From positions 43,656,001 to 43,720,000 of the forward strand of contig NC_071671.1 in NCBI RefSeq assembly GCF_028554725.1: a stretch of 64,000 nt of DNA. The letters run 5' to 3'. Made by a program: the position numbers and the translations under genes. Below are positions 47,279 to 58,503 of this stretch, one piece after another; position 1 is the first letter of the stretch; each line of letters begins with the position of its first letter. The DNA is from Zeugodacus cucurbitae. Lineage: Eukaryota; Arthropoda; Insecta; Diptera; Tephritidae. Below the pieces are notes generated by a model that worked only from the letters and a program-made list of their open reading frames with translations, had not been told where the DNA came from and searched no databases.

Positions 47279-50200
47279 TTTTTATAACAACTGTTTTTTA
47301 TCTCTATCTCAACGATTTCGTTTCAGGAAAGCAATAATCTCTAAAGTCCAGTCGGTGGATCGAACAACACTTGGTATATTAATAAAAGCAATTTAAAAAT
47401 AATAATAAAAACGAATCTCACTCGGAACTCAAACTGTCTCAGTAAAGATTGAAATCGATTGAAAACAGTTACATGACCAAACGAAGAGTGAATTTCCGCA
47501 GGTTGAAAGTAATTTACATAACTCGAAAATGAGTAAATTGTTTACGAAGAGTAGGTATTTTGAGAACAGAACCTTATTTGGCTCCATATAAGATGGGTTG
47601 ATATAAATACCCTTTTATGTACTGACGACAACAACTTGCAAACATAGAGTCTTTTCTGATTTCTTACAACCATCAGAATATTAGTTTATATATAGATATA
47701 TGTGGTTGATTTACTGTGTTAAAAATACTAGATGTGTAGTACAATATTTGAGGATTTCCAGCTAACCGATGTCACAAGCAAATCAAATTGACTATGTATT
47801 TGGCACATGTTTGCTGGCTGCCAGTACATGTGGTATGCACGGACGTGGTTGCCACAATCAAACATTGGCAGACCGACAATGACACGCACACACTTTAAAT
47901 TGAGGCCAAATTTACAACTGTGTTTGCTCGGTCAAACATCTTCCCGTCTTCTTCGTCTTCTTCTAAACCCGGATACGATTACAAAGCCGTATCTTTTTAC
48001 GCTGCTCCCTGCCGCCTTTGCAACTGACCACAACCGAATAATGTTTACGCTCGACAGCATTTCTTTAGAACGAAAGCGTGGCTATGCCTTTGCAAGTTCT
48101 CGGCTGATCCAACACTATCTTTAGATGCTACAATCGCTATGCTTAATGACATAGACAGACATATAGCATAAAGGGGGGTGAGTGAATGTTTGCATGTGGT
48201 TCAATGCTTAACTGTCACCCTTCCACCACCGGCACGCGGCGCCCGGCCCCCGGCTTCCTAACTGCCACTGGCTGAATTTTAAACATGCTCAATTAATTTT
48301 GAAAAGTGTGTGAAAGTGTGCGTTTGCCTGCGTGTCTGTATGTGTGTATGTGTGTGGGCGGGGGCGTAAAGGTCGCTGGATATACGTTTGCTGTTGCCAC
48401 CAACTCGTTTTGTCTGTGCTCCCCAAGTCAAGCGTGAATTTGTGTCGGACGTGACGTAGGCGTTGACGCTGACGCCAGTTTTGGCATTGGCAAGTGGGTG
48501 GTGCGCATGCAAATTCGCACTTGTTCACACACTCAGCCATTTGCATACACTCACGCCCAAGCATACATATGTACATAGCTACTTAGTGGCACACACGCTC
48601 GAGTAAATAAATTCTAGTTCATGCCAAGTTTACTGCGAAAACTTACAAGTAATTTCACTTTCAGCCCTTGTATGGGTGTAGCAGCGCACGCTGGCGCTGC
48701 CTCGAAAGGTCAGCAATGAAATGAAATGAAATTAGTTGGAGGAGAGTGAGTTAGTTTTTTCTGCGTTTTATATTTTGTTATCTGCTCGGTGAATGGGCAA
48801 TGTGCGCTCTGCTACTATATGCAAATTTAGTAGACAGCTGACATTAAAAAGCTGATGCTTATTAGCTAACTCTGTATGCTAATAGAATTTAGAATTTGGT
48901 ATGCTAATCTGACCGTAAAGATAAAGGGGTCAAATGCATAACATAGCCTTATTATATATGGTTGGTTATAAATACAAGGCATTTAGTTAAGGTAGTTTTA
49001 AATGAGACAGCATTTGACCGGTGTAGTGATGTTACAGGGTCAGAAATATGTAAGCGGAGAAGACGAAGCAAACCTATGATCTCTAGTCATTAAATTGGCT
49101 TAAGACACGCTGCTCTCCAAATAGTTAAATAAACGCTATTTTCTTACGACAAATCTTCTGGGCTTATGATATATTCATTATTGGAACAGCCGTAGAAACT
49201 TGAGCCTACTTTACTTTCAAGGTGAATTTAATGAACTTTCCAAAACTTGTCTTTACATTTGCGAATACCAATACCAAATATTGTAAAATCACACCAAAAC
49301 TCATATATATTTGATGTACACATAACTCACAATCATATTGAATGTACACTGAATTTTTGTAAATTTGAAAATCGAAACCACTAACTTTTCTTTAACACAG
49401 TATCGGCCCCAACGTCGATATAACTCGACATTTTGACATTTATAATAGAATTATAGAAGATTATAGTAAAAAATTATAATATTGTTATTACTAATTATAA
49501 GAACATTTTTCTTGACATGGAAACGTGGATCGTAGAACTGAAGTATTTTTGCTCGGCTACAACAGTTCCATTCTATTAATATGATACTCCGCATTGAGTA
49601 TCTCCAGACTCCAGTACTAATAAAATATGATGTTTAAACAACTTATTCAAGACTAAGAGGAAACATAAAGTATTGTCTAGAGAAATTTTTTTAGAGCGTG
49701 AGCTGTGAAATCAACTATCCATACTTTGGTAAAGTACTATAGGAAGACTTACCTAATAACAACCATAGAAAATGGTGGAATTGTACATCCAAAACTGTCA
49801 TTCCGTATCGTTGAAAAAACAATTCTGGCTTAATGATCATACCGTATTTTGGATCCTCATAATTTAATGTTATGGCCAAGAATTTAGCTTTATTTTAATA
49901 GCTCAAATAAATTCCTACCGACTGGTTCAATTTCCGACCAATTTTTGCAGCAATTGGGACCGTTATGTTGTTCCGGAGTAAGTTCTGTCAAATGGCAAAG
50001 CAAACTGAGTATAAATCAAGTAACTAAAAATACACGTTTTAACAAATAACTCGTCAGGAGTAATGTAATTCATACAGCGATCGATCGCTTCATTCTAACG
50101 GACAGTATCATCACCAGAAAAGAACTTTTCAACTGAGCACCTATGTCGGTCATGCGAGTTTTGCTAGTTTTTGAAAAATTATATCAAGTGAATAGTTTAT

Positions 50201-53200
50201 ACTGAGATTCCAATTACTCACCAGTTAGAATCCAACTTTTGACTAGCTATTGGTAACATAAAACTGAGAAGTGTCTCAACATTGGGCCGACTAGTTGTTC
50301 TTTTTAAAAGTCTCAGTTAGTATCGGCTATTTTCCTAAGTCTACTTATATCTTCAATAACATATTTTATGATTCAAAAAGTACAATAACTTTTCACTGAT
50401 AATTTGAAACAAAAATTCTTAGTCAAAATTGTCGAAGAGATCCTATAAAGAAGAAGGACGAAGATATAATTTGTTCCGTTTGTAAGACATATGCTTTTTT
50501 CTTTATGATATCATTTGGGAAGGACTTCTTGATATTTCATAAAACAGGCATCTATTCGATCATTGGCACTAGTCAAAAAAGCGGCCAAATTTATGGACCA
50601 AATTTATGGACCAAACTAGATAGAATTACTATATAATGTTATCATATGTACCAGAGGCATAAACCAACATTATTTTGTTAGAAGAGCGAAGGTAAGAGCT
50701 AATTGATCATAATTCGCGCTATCTTAGACAACTTACCAAATTAAGAACTTTTTAACCCATATACGCAAAAGCAAAAGAATCAATAAAAATTATAAAGTAA
50801 AGGAAACCTGGTGAGCACAATCTGATCAATACAAATTATATATGTGTAGTATGCCTGATTGAATACAAGTCTATTTTTATAAATCCAAATAAATATTGGT
50901 AGTGTTACTAAAAAAACACCCACCGCCACACAAACACCCAGTAACAGCCATTAACAAACACTCAAAACAAACATCAAAGCAGCAGCAGCAAAATGTAATT
51001 GAAAATCGAAACAAGGACAATAACAATAACAACAATAGCGATAACAACAGAATAAACAACTAAGCAAACACATAATAACAATAGGCATTGAACAATGTAC
51101 ATTCTGAGTGAGGGGAGTGGGTGTGCGGGTAAAAAGCACAATCGAAACAACATCAACAAATGCACAAACAGCGAATAATAAATAGGAAAATAAATAAATA
51201 AAATATTAGAGAAAGTAGAACGCAAATAAAAAAGCGGAAAAAAGTAGAAAAAGTGAAATGAAAATTGCATTGAAACTGCAAATCACTGCATGTGATTGAT
51301 TAATGTGCAACTGCAGCGCGCTGCAACAATAACACAAACACACACACGCAAGGATATGCCATGTGTGGTGGGTGAGTTGGGAGAGAATAGCAAATATGTG
51401 GCAATAAAAATGCGATATATTGGGTTGAGTAGTTAAATAAATAAATAAATATTGCTGTAAAAAAGTGATTACAAGCGCACATTCGGCCAACAAGTGCAAC
51501 TGCCAATCAAGGCGAACAGACACGACAAGGAGGCAATCAGTGAAATATTGTGGAAGGAATGGAAAAACGAGCTTATGAAAAAGTATTGCCAACTGCTGCT
51601 CGCTTTCCTGTTAAAAATGTATTTTTATATGTCCACATATGTAAATCCACTTTTTATTAAATTTAGTGAAATACACGTACGTAGTGTTTGTGTAAAAATA
51701 TTTTCGTAGATTCGCCATAGATGCGCGGAACGCAGTCATGAATTACAAATCAAGGTTAAATCAAGCATTAAGCACAGAATCATATAAAAATTATTTATCC
51801 AACAATAGTTCGTATCTGTGTAATATGTGAACCGTTCTATCCTTTTTTAAGTAATCAGTGCAACTCGATTATATTTCTAGCGAATTGGTTCCTTTCGACC
51901 TTAACACTGCCATACGGTGCATGTCACTTTAGTGTTTACCGTAAGATCAAATATTGTTTAAACACTATCAGCTCTTAAGTAAACTAAAGTAATTATTACA
52001 AAATTATATTTTCTGGAACTAGAACTCAAAATATATTGTAGCTTCTTTAATAGAATGATACTATTATGTTCCATTTTGCTTTATACCAAATTAAACTTCG
52101 ACTATCTTAAAAACCTCTCCCCATTTACTTGGAGTTTTTCATTAAATTCTGAACTTCTTAAACACCTCAACATGTATACTGGGAAGTTGTCTATAAACAC
52201 AAGAGCTTAAACTCGAGTTTATTAATTGATCAATCAAAAATTTTATTGAGAAACCTTTTGTTTTGTCCTTCACACTGCTACTCGAGTACCGATCAGCTGT
52301 AATACATTTTTGATTTTTCTTTTCATAAGAAGTTGGTACGTTTCATCAGCTGATTGCTATTTTAGCAGCGACATCTACCGTCGAGTAGTATTAATGCTAT
52401 CAAAAATGCTATATCAAAAAAATACAGCCAATCGCAGACAAAGAACGTATATATAATTTCAAATACGGTCTTTGTCGCAGAGTTGCATTACAGTTTCAAG
52501 TCGATTAAAATTCAAATATTTATTTTGTATGGTAAATCGATCTTAATCAGCGTTTTAATCGAGCAGATAAATTAGCTTCTCTGTGAAAAGGCTATATGAA
52601 ATGATATTTATGTTTTCGATAAGATCTCATAATAGACTGTGATGCAAAGACTTTAGAAGAGATTTGTAAAAACGTTACATATCTGGTTAAGTCCAGAAAA
52701 AAGCATTTACTTGATATTTCCATTATATATTTCATATTTTTGAATTGGATCTGGAAGATGGTTATAGTAATTAGACAGAGTGTAAGATATCATGAAATAA
52801 TGACTCTTGTCTTTTCGAAGATTACTAACCACCACTATCCTTAAATAACAGTTTTCCATTTACGAAAATGACCCCAACAGTAAGTCTAAAATCTTTGGTG
52901 AAAAGATATACTCTTCACTTCCGACAAAGTAATTTCATATTAAAACTGTAACTGTAAACAAAATTGCTTACGTCTTGCAAATTGGCTGCCAAAATAGAGA
53001 TATCAAACTACAGTTATGAGCAAAGCACCGACGGAAATTATCAACTCTATGTAAATACTATGTATATATAATATAATATATACTATGCATATGCATATAT
53101 ATGATTTTCCATATAATTGTTAGCTGAGGGACATCAAAACAGGTTAGTAAATTTAATTTTATACAGCTTGTCAGCCAAGCGTTAAAATAACATTGACGCT

Positions 53201-53791
53201 ACCAAGCAACCGAGTGTAAGTAATCAGATTAGCACGGCATCGCTTATTTTGTATAAACAAGTTACAATACACACGCACACACACGCTCGAACATTCACCG
53301 CAGCTTCGGCGAGAGCGATGGTGGGGGGGTGTAGTGCCATTAGCTTATTTATGCTTGTGGCAATACCCATGCAACTCAAGCGTCACATCTGGCCACAACA
53401 GTTCAATGAGATGGAATTCTGCTGCTGCAAATGCAGCAGAGCAGGACGCGGCAAAGGCGGTAAAGGAGGCAAAGGCAGCCTTGACGACAAATTAGTTGTG
53501 TGCGCCGCTTTGAGATGCTTTTTCTAACCATTAACCTAGCGGTACACCATATTATTTGCATTTTACAGTTTCGACGCTCAAACGAAAATAATAGAAGGAC
53601 GCCAATGGTTGGTTGTATTTATATATACATATATGTAATATAAGAGCGCACATTCATACATACAAAATATAATGGATATTATAATTTTCTAAATATGTTA
53701 CTATTTGCATTTGTTAGTGATTTTCAAAAACTGAAACTGAGAAAAACATCGAACATATGTAATATATGTATTAAGTGTAATATTAAGTAAC
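47279..53791. other. Gene-free DNA
   Basis: This is the longest stretch without a recognised element. GC-richer patches at 47800-48160 and 48220-48740 contain CA/TG runs and a GC-rich knot (CGGCGCCCGGCCCCCGGC, about 48236-48253). AT-rich DNA spans 48840-50880, and AAC/ACA-rich DNA spans 50920-51480, whose minus-strand frames give Leu/Phe/Cys low-complexity peptides. The frame at 53249-53527 ends in a Gly/Lys run that I judge fortuitous. Confidence 0.45.
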
Positions 53792-53793
53792 TA

Positions 53794-55826
53794 CAGTAGA
53801 ATCCGTTTATTATGACTCCGCCTATATTGACCAACTGGTTACTATGACGTAATTACACTACGAAGTTTGGTTTTCATATAAAATTCTGTATAAAAAAGTC
53901 GGATATAATGACTTCGCTTACAGTGACATGTCGCTTATTATGACCCATTTTTAATAAATTATGTCCTGACTGACATGATTATTTACACCTCCCGCAATGT
54001 TCGTTGATTCCCGACGCCGTTCGGCACGTGGCTCGTTTTTGTTTTGAGTCTCAGTGAGTAATTGACACTGTGAAAAAATGTCATCACAACGACGTAAAGC
54101 ATTTACAATTGAGGAGAAGGGTGCAATAATATGCAGATTAAAAAATGGAGAATCTAACGCATGTCTCGCAAAGGAATTTGGCGTGGGTCATTCGACAATC
54201 TCAATGATTTTTAAAAACAAGAACCGCATTAAGCAATCGTTCAATTCAAATGTTTTGAAACCGAAGGGGCTTCGAAAATCACGACAAGAAAATGTTGATG
54301 AAGCATTAATTCAGTGGTTTAAAAACATGAGAAACAAAGGAATACCTGTCAGCGGCCCTATGCTACAGGAAAAGGCAAATGGTTTTGCCGCGCGTTTTGG
54401 TATTCTCGACTTCAATTGTTCTGCAAGCTGGATTAGTCGTTTTAAAGTTCGACATAACATTGTGGCGGGAAAAATTGTCGGTGAATCTTCGTCTGTTGAT
54501 CAAAATTCAACAACAAACTGGTTGATATCTGTGTGGCCGAATTTACGAAGACAATTTTCTGATGATGAGATATTTAATGCTGATGAAACCGGAATTTTTT
54601 ACAAATTAATGCCGGATAAAACTTTAAAATTTAAAGGTGAAAATTGTAGTGGAGGTAAGTTGTCGAAAGAATAACTGTCATGGTAGCAGCTAATATGAGT
54701 GGCACAGAGAAAAAGAAATTGCTCATTATTGGAAAGTCACAAAAACCAAGATGTTTTAGAAGTGTCAAATCATTACCTGTCGATTATGCTAACAATCGTA
54801 AAGCTTGGATGACGTCAGAACTTTTTGAAAAATGGCTTCGTGATTGGAATCGTGATTTGGTGAAGAAGAAGAAAAAAATTCTATTGCCCGGCGCATCCAA
54901 ATGTTACTGATTTAAAGTCTATAACACTTGCTTTCCTTCCGCCGAATACAACATCAGTACTGCAGCCAATGGATCAGGGAATAATACGATCACTCAAAAC
55001 GAATTTTAGAAAGAACCTAGTGCTCAAAATGATTAGCTGTCTTGATGCTAATGAAAACAACTCTTCTACAAAAATAACGGTGCTAGATGCAATTCTGATG
55101 GTTAATGATGCGTGGAATAAAATGTCACAAAGTACCATTCGTAACTGTTTCAAACATGCAGGATTCATTGAAAGCCACGACTGTTTACCTATTCAAATAT
55201 CAGAACATGAATTCGATGAAGAAGATGACATTCCTTTATCTTTGTGGTCACGAAACCTAAATTCAGATTCTTTAGCAGCACCGGAAATGTGGGAAGATTA
55301 TGTTGACGTCGATAGCGCTCTCCTCACATCCGAAGAACCCAACGATGAAAATATCGTACAGAACATTAGTGCTAAGAAACAACTCGAAAGTGATGGGGAA
55401 GGGGAAGTCGAGGAAGAACCATTACCTACCGCAGAAGAGGCATTAAAAGCTGCAGAATTATTATCACGATTTGTTCACAGCAATATTGAAAATGATAATT
55501 TGACCATAGCTATGTCTTCTATACACAATAGTATTAGAGACTGTTTTTACAATAAAATGAAAAAACAAAAGCAGACAAAAATTACAGATTACTTACAGTA
55601 AAATATACACTTGTATATGTTATAATGTGCTGATTACGTACAATTTTGATTTCGATTTTATATGTATGTATACATATTTAATTACTATGTTTCTGTATTA
55701 AAGTACTTAAGTACATACATATTTACATAAAAAAGTTTTTCAGTTCACAAAACGCTTTGTATGACGTCCGCTTATTATGACGTGTTTCTCAATTCCTTTC
55801 GATGTCATAATAACCGGATTCTACTG
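53794..55826 (+). mobile_element. Tigger/pogo-type DNA transposon, 2,033 bp
   Basis: A complete element by its ends. The left end, CAGTAGAATCCGTTTATTAT, and the right end in reverse complement, CAGTAGAATCCGGTTATTAT, both continue GAC: 23 bp with one mismatch. TA duplications flank it at 53792-53793 and 55827-55828. A CGCTTATTATGAC motif recurs subterminally on both sides (about 53934 and, in CCGCTTATTATGACG, about 55768), as expected for transposase binding sites. The CAGT-start inverted repeats, TA target site and CENP-B-like transposase inside place it in the Tigger/pogo group of Tc1/mariner. The sharp inverted repeats suggest a fairly recent insertion, although its transposase is broken. 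Confidence 0.92.
54078..55601 (+). pseudogene. Broken Tigger/pogo transposase (CENP-B/DDE_1 type)
   Basis: This DNA-cutting transposase is related to CENP-B and jerky proteins. Translation starts at the ATG at 54078 (MSSQRRKAFTIEEKGAIICR). An N-terminal psq-type helix-turn-helix (about residues 5-55, CLAKEFGVGHSTIS) and a CENPB-type second HTH (about 70-135, MRNKGIPVSGPMLQEKA and CSASWISRFKVRHNI) precede the DDE_1 core. The first catalytic Asp is present in FNADETGIFYKLMP. The frame breaks at about 54672 (small indel), continues in another frame at 54680-54910 (MVAANMSGTEKKKLL, WMTSELFEKWLRDW), and returns to the first frame near 54890. The second break has removed the residues just before CPAHPNVTDLK, including the second catalytic Asp. 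The third Asp (QPMDQGII, about 54972) remains. The acidic C-terminal tail runs to the stop at 55601. The copy is inactive but recognisable over its whole length. Confidence 0.9.
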
Positions 55827-55828
55827 TA

Positions 55829-56418
55829 CCTGCAAGAGTTATATTATATATAATATAATATATAAAATTTTTGATTATTAAAATTTATATATGACAAATA
55901 TATATATATATATATATAAATATTATTTTATTATAGTGTCATTCCGTCAAGATTACAAATATATACTTATTCTGAGTTAGCTTATTTGAGCTAAAATTTC
56001 GTTTATTGTATACTTCCATCATCAATATATGTGAGTTGTTTTTGTTTTTGAGCAACTGAGGCGGAATAATTTAACTACCACCGATTATTTACTTTTCGAT
56101 GTAGACATCGAACATATATAATTATACATAGAACACATTTATGAAATAATTTGGTTTGGGAGTCTAATTATATATGTGTATAATATTTTGATAAAGTTAA
56201 ATTCCTTAATAACAGTGAAAGTGGAAAAGAGAGAAATGTAATACATATTAAACTGGAGAATTTCATTCATATTTATGTGTATTTTTTATCATCGTTAATT
56301 TAATTACAATGAAATTCATTACGATCACATGCTCTCCGTACCAGTTTTATACGGCTATTACTTATAAGAGGACTATTTACTTAACAAGAGGTATACTTAT
56401 TGATAGTTTTAAGGTAAT
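55829..56418. other. AT-rich spacer
   Basis: Nothing supported except a TA microsatellite at 55899-55918. Confidence 0.6.
55899..55918. repeat. (TA)n microsatellite
   Basis: About ten TA units in AT-rich DNA just after the Tigger element. Confidence 0.85.
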
Positions 56419-57310
56419 GTATGAATGTGATTGGCGTTGCAACCGTTTAGCCGGTTATAGCCGAATCGACGATAGTGCGCCACCTCTCTCTCTCCTTCGC
56501 AGTTCGGCGCCAGTTGGAGATCCCAAGTGTAACCAGGTGGCTCTCCACCTGGTCCCTCCAACGGAGTGGAGGCCTTCCACTTTCTCGGCTTCCTCCGGAG
56601 GGTACTGCATCGAACACTTTCAGGGCTGGAGTGTTTTCGTCCATTCGGACAACATGACCTAGCCAGCGTAGCCGCTGTCTTTTTATTCGCTGAACTATGT
56701 CAATGTCGTCGTATAACTCGTACAGCTCATCGTTCCATCGTCTGGGGTATTCGCCGTTGCCAATGTTCTGAGGACCATAAATCTTGCGCAAAATTTTCCT
56801 CTCGAAAACTCCTAGTGTCGTCTCATCTGATGTTGACATCGTCCAAGCTTCTGCACCGTAAAGCAGGACGGGAATGATAAGCGACTTGTAGAGCTTGATT
56901 TTGATTCGTCGAGAGAGGACTTTACTGTTCAATTGCCTACTCAGTCCAAAGTAGCACCTGTTGGCAAGAGTTATTCTGGGCTGGATTTCGAGGCTGACAT
57001 TGTTCGTGTTGTCGATGCTGGTTCCCAGGTATACGAAATTATCTACGACCTCGAAGTTATGACTGTCAACAGTGACGTGGGAGCCAAGACGCGAGTGCGC
57101 CGACTGTTTGCTTTTTGACAGGAGATATTTCGTCTTGTCCTCATTCACCTCCAGACCCATTCGCTTCGTCTCTTTATCCATGCGAGAAAAAGCAGAACAA
57201 ACGGCGCGGTTGTTGCTTCCGATGATATCAATATCATCGGCGTACGCCAGGAGCTGTACACTCTTGTAGAAGATTGCACCTTCTCTGTTTAGCTCTGCAG
57301 CTCTTATAAT
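56419..57310 (-). mobile_element. RTE retrotransposon, 5'-truncated copy
   Basis: A minus-strand 3' portion of the same RTE family. It keeps the common 3' end (TAAACGGTTGCAACGCCAAT then CACATTCATAC) and is cut off at 57310 inside the RT domain, in keeping with incomplete reverse transcription. The reading frame is uninterrupted from the truncation point to the stop. Confidence 0.88.
56447..57310 (-). pseudogene. RTE polyprotein C-terminal part, 287 codons, frame open
   Basis: The frame enters at the 5' truncation (IIRAAELNREGAIFYKSVQL), covers the RT motif LLAYADDIDIIG, and continues through VNEDKTKYLLS, RITLANRCYFGLSRQL and RLRWLGHVVRMDENTP to the normal stop. It lacks the endonuclease and the first RT motifs, so it has no function alone. 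Compared with the full-length copy it differs by scattered substitutions only, with no frameshift or stop over 864 bp. This suggests a young insertion. The Met at 57181 is internal, not a true start. Confidence 0.85.
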
Positions 57311-57702
57311 TAAGGTAAAATATCTTCAAAAGTACTCAAGAGGCGAATAAATATGATAAAATACTACTCTATACATCTAGTGTACTTTAACAATTAAAAG
57401 TCTTAATATATACTCGACGATCAGATACATTATATGAGAAACATTTCAGGTCAGAAATATACTATGGAGACAACTTGAGTTCAATCAAGAATATGTGTGA
57501 ATAATAAGCGTTTCCGAAAGAAGTCTACATGTGTAGAAGTTGATAATTAAGTGCGAGTGCTTTCACAAGACCAAATTGAAGAAATAACAGGAATTAGAAT
57601 CACAACTTATATCGTTTGTGACTGCAATATTGTCATAAAGGTAGTTTTTTTGAAGGTTATACCACACTGTCAATTCTATTTCTGACTTTCCAACAGACTG
57701 TT
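57311..57702. other. AT-rich spacer
   Basis: About 390 bp with no supported gene or repeat. Confidence 0.6.
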
Positions 57703-58318
57703 TTTTATACTCTCGCAACCAAGTTGCTACGAGAGTATTATAGTTTTGTCCACATAACGGTTGGTTGTAAGTCCTAAAACTAAACGAGTTAGATATAGGG
57801 TTATATATACCAAAGTGATCAATGTGACGAGTAAAGTTTATATCCGGATGTCTGTCTGTCCATCTGTGCAAGCTGTAACTTGTAAAGAAGATATCTTAAT
57901 GAAACTTGGAACACGTGTTCCTTGGCACCATAAGAAGTTCGAAGATCGGAGATCGGCGGAATCGGACCACCGCCACGCCCACAAAATGGCGATAACCGAA
58001 AACACATAAAGAGCTATAACTAAGCCATTAATTATGCTATTAAAATGAAATTTGGTACAAAGGTTTGTTCTAAGAAGGGTCATATTTGGATATAATTTTT
58101 TTGGGAAAGTGGGCGTGGTTTTTGTATATATCTTGTAAACTACTAAAGCTATATCAACGAAACTCTCAGGAGTCGTTTTTTCAGTCATTTCCTTATTTAG
58201 TCCAAAAATGGATGAAATCCGATTATAACCACGCCCACCTCCCATACAAAGGTTATGTTAAAAACTACTAAAAATGCTTTAATTCAGTAAAGAACAACAG
58301 AACCTTAGAGAACCTCCT
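57703..58318 (-). mobile_element. DINE-like element, copy 8a, 3' half, reversed
   Basis: In reverse complement this carries the family's 3' end: the terminal hairpin (57706-57740, arms ATACTCTCGCAAC and GTTGCTACGAGAGTAT), the ACCGTTATGTGGACAAAACT block, a short GACA array, GGGCGTGGC and GTGGGCGTGGTTATAATCGG. It stops in the AAAGCATTTTTAGTAGTTTT block, so the 5' half is absent. It abuts copy 8b in a tail-out arrangement. Confidence 0.75.
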
Positions 58319-58503
58319 CATTAAGATGTCTCAATTGTTACTCAAGTTACAGCTTGTACGGACGGACATACAGACATCCGGATTTGAACTTTAGTTACTA
58401 TAACCCTATATCTAACTCGTTTAGTTTTATGCCTTACAAACAACCGTTATGTGGACAAAACTATAATACTCTCTAAGCCACTTTTGTTGCGAGAGTATAA
58501 ATA
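58319..58503 (+). mobile_element. DINE-like element, copy 8b, 3' end
   Basis: Plus-strand 3' terminus of the same family: AAGATGTCTCAATTGTTACT, the CGGACGGACATACAGACATC array, the ATAACCCTATATCTAACTCG block and the terminal hairpin ending GTTGCGAGAGTATAAATA. Together with 8a it forms a unit with two 3' ends and no 5' end. Confidence 0.75.

Noticed and set aside
47807..48124. 105-codon plus-strand frame in GC-richer DNA
   Set aside because: No recognised motif, and the start is within a repeat-poor stretch lacking splice or promoter context. It is not long enough to exceed chance in DNA of this composition.
49950..50100. Minus-strand words (ELTPEQHN, ITPDELFVKT) suggesting a mariner-type transposase
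   Set aside because: The resemblance is a few residues only. No DDE motif or terminal repeat could be found nearby.
51206..51592. 128-codon minus-strand frame with several hydrophobic runs
   Set aside because: The hydrophobic Leu/Phe/Tyr runs are translations of AAT/ACA-rich low-complexity DNA. Three overlapping frames in the same place look alike.
53249..53527. Frame ending in GRGKGGKGGKG, reminiscent of the histone H4 N-terminus
   Set aside because: Only the low-complexity Gly/Lys run resembles H4. No histone fold follows, the frame stops soon after, and upstream residues come from a CA repeat.
57761..58245. Several open frames on both strands inside the DINE-like composite
   Set aside because: The same frames recur in other DINE-like copies with stops and shifts at random places. 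They are by-products of the repeat, not genes.
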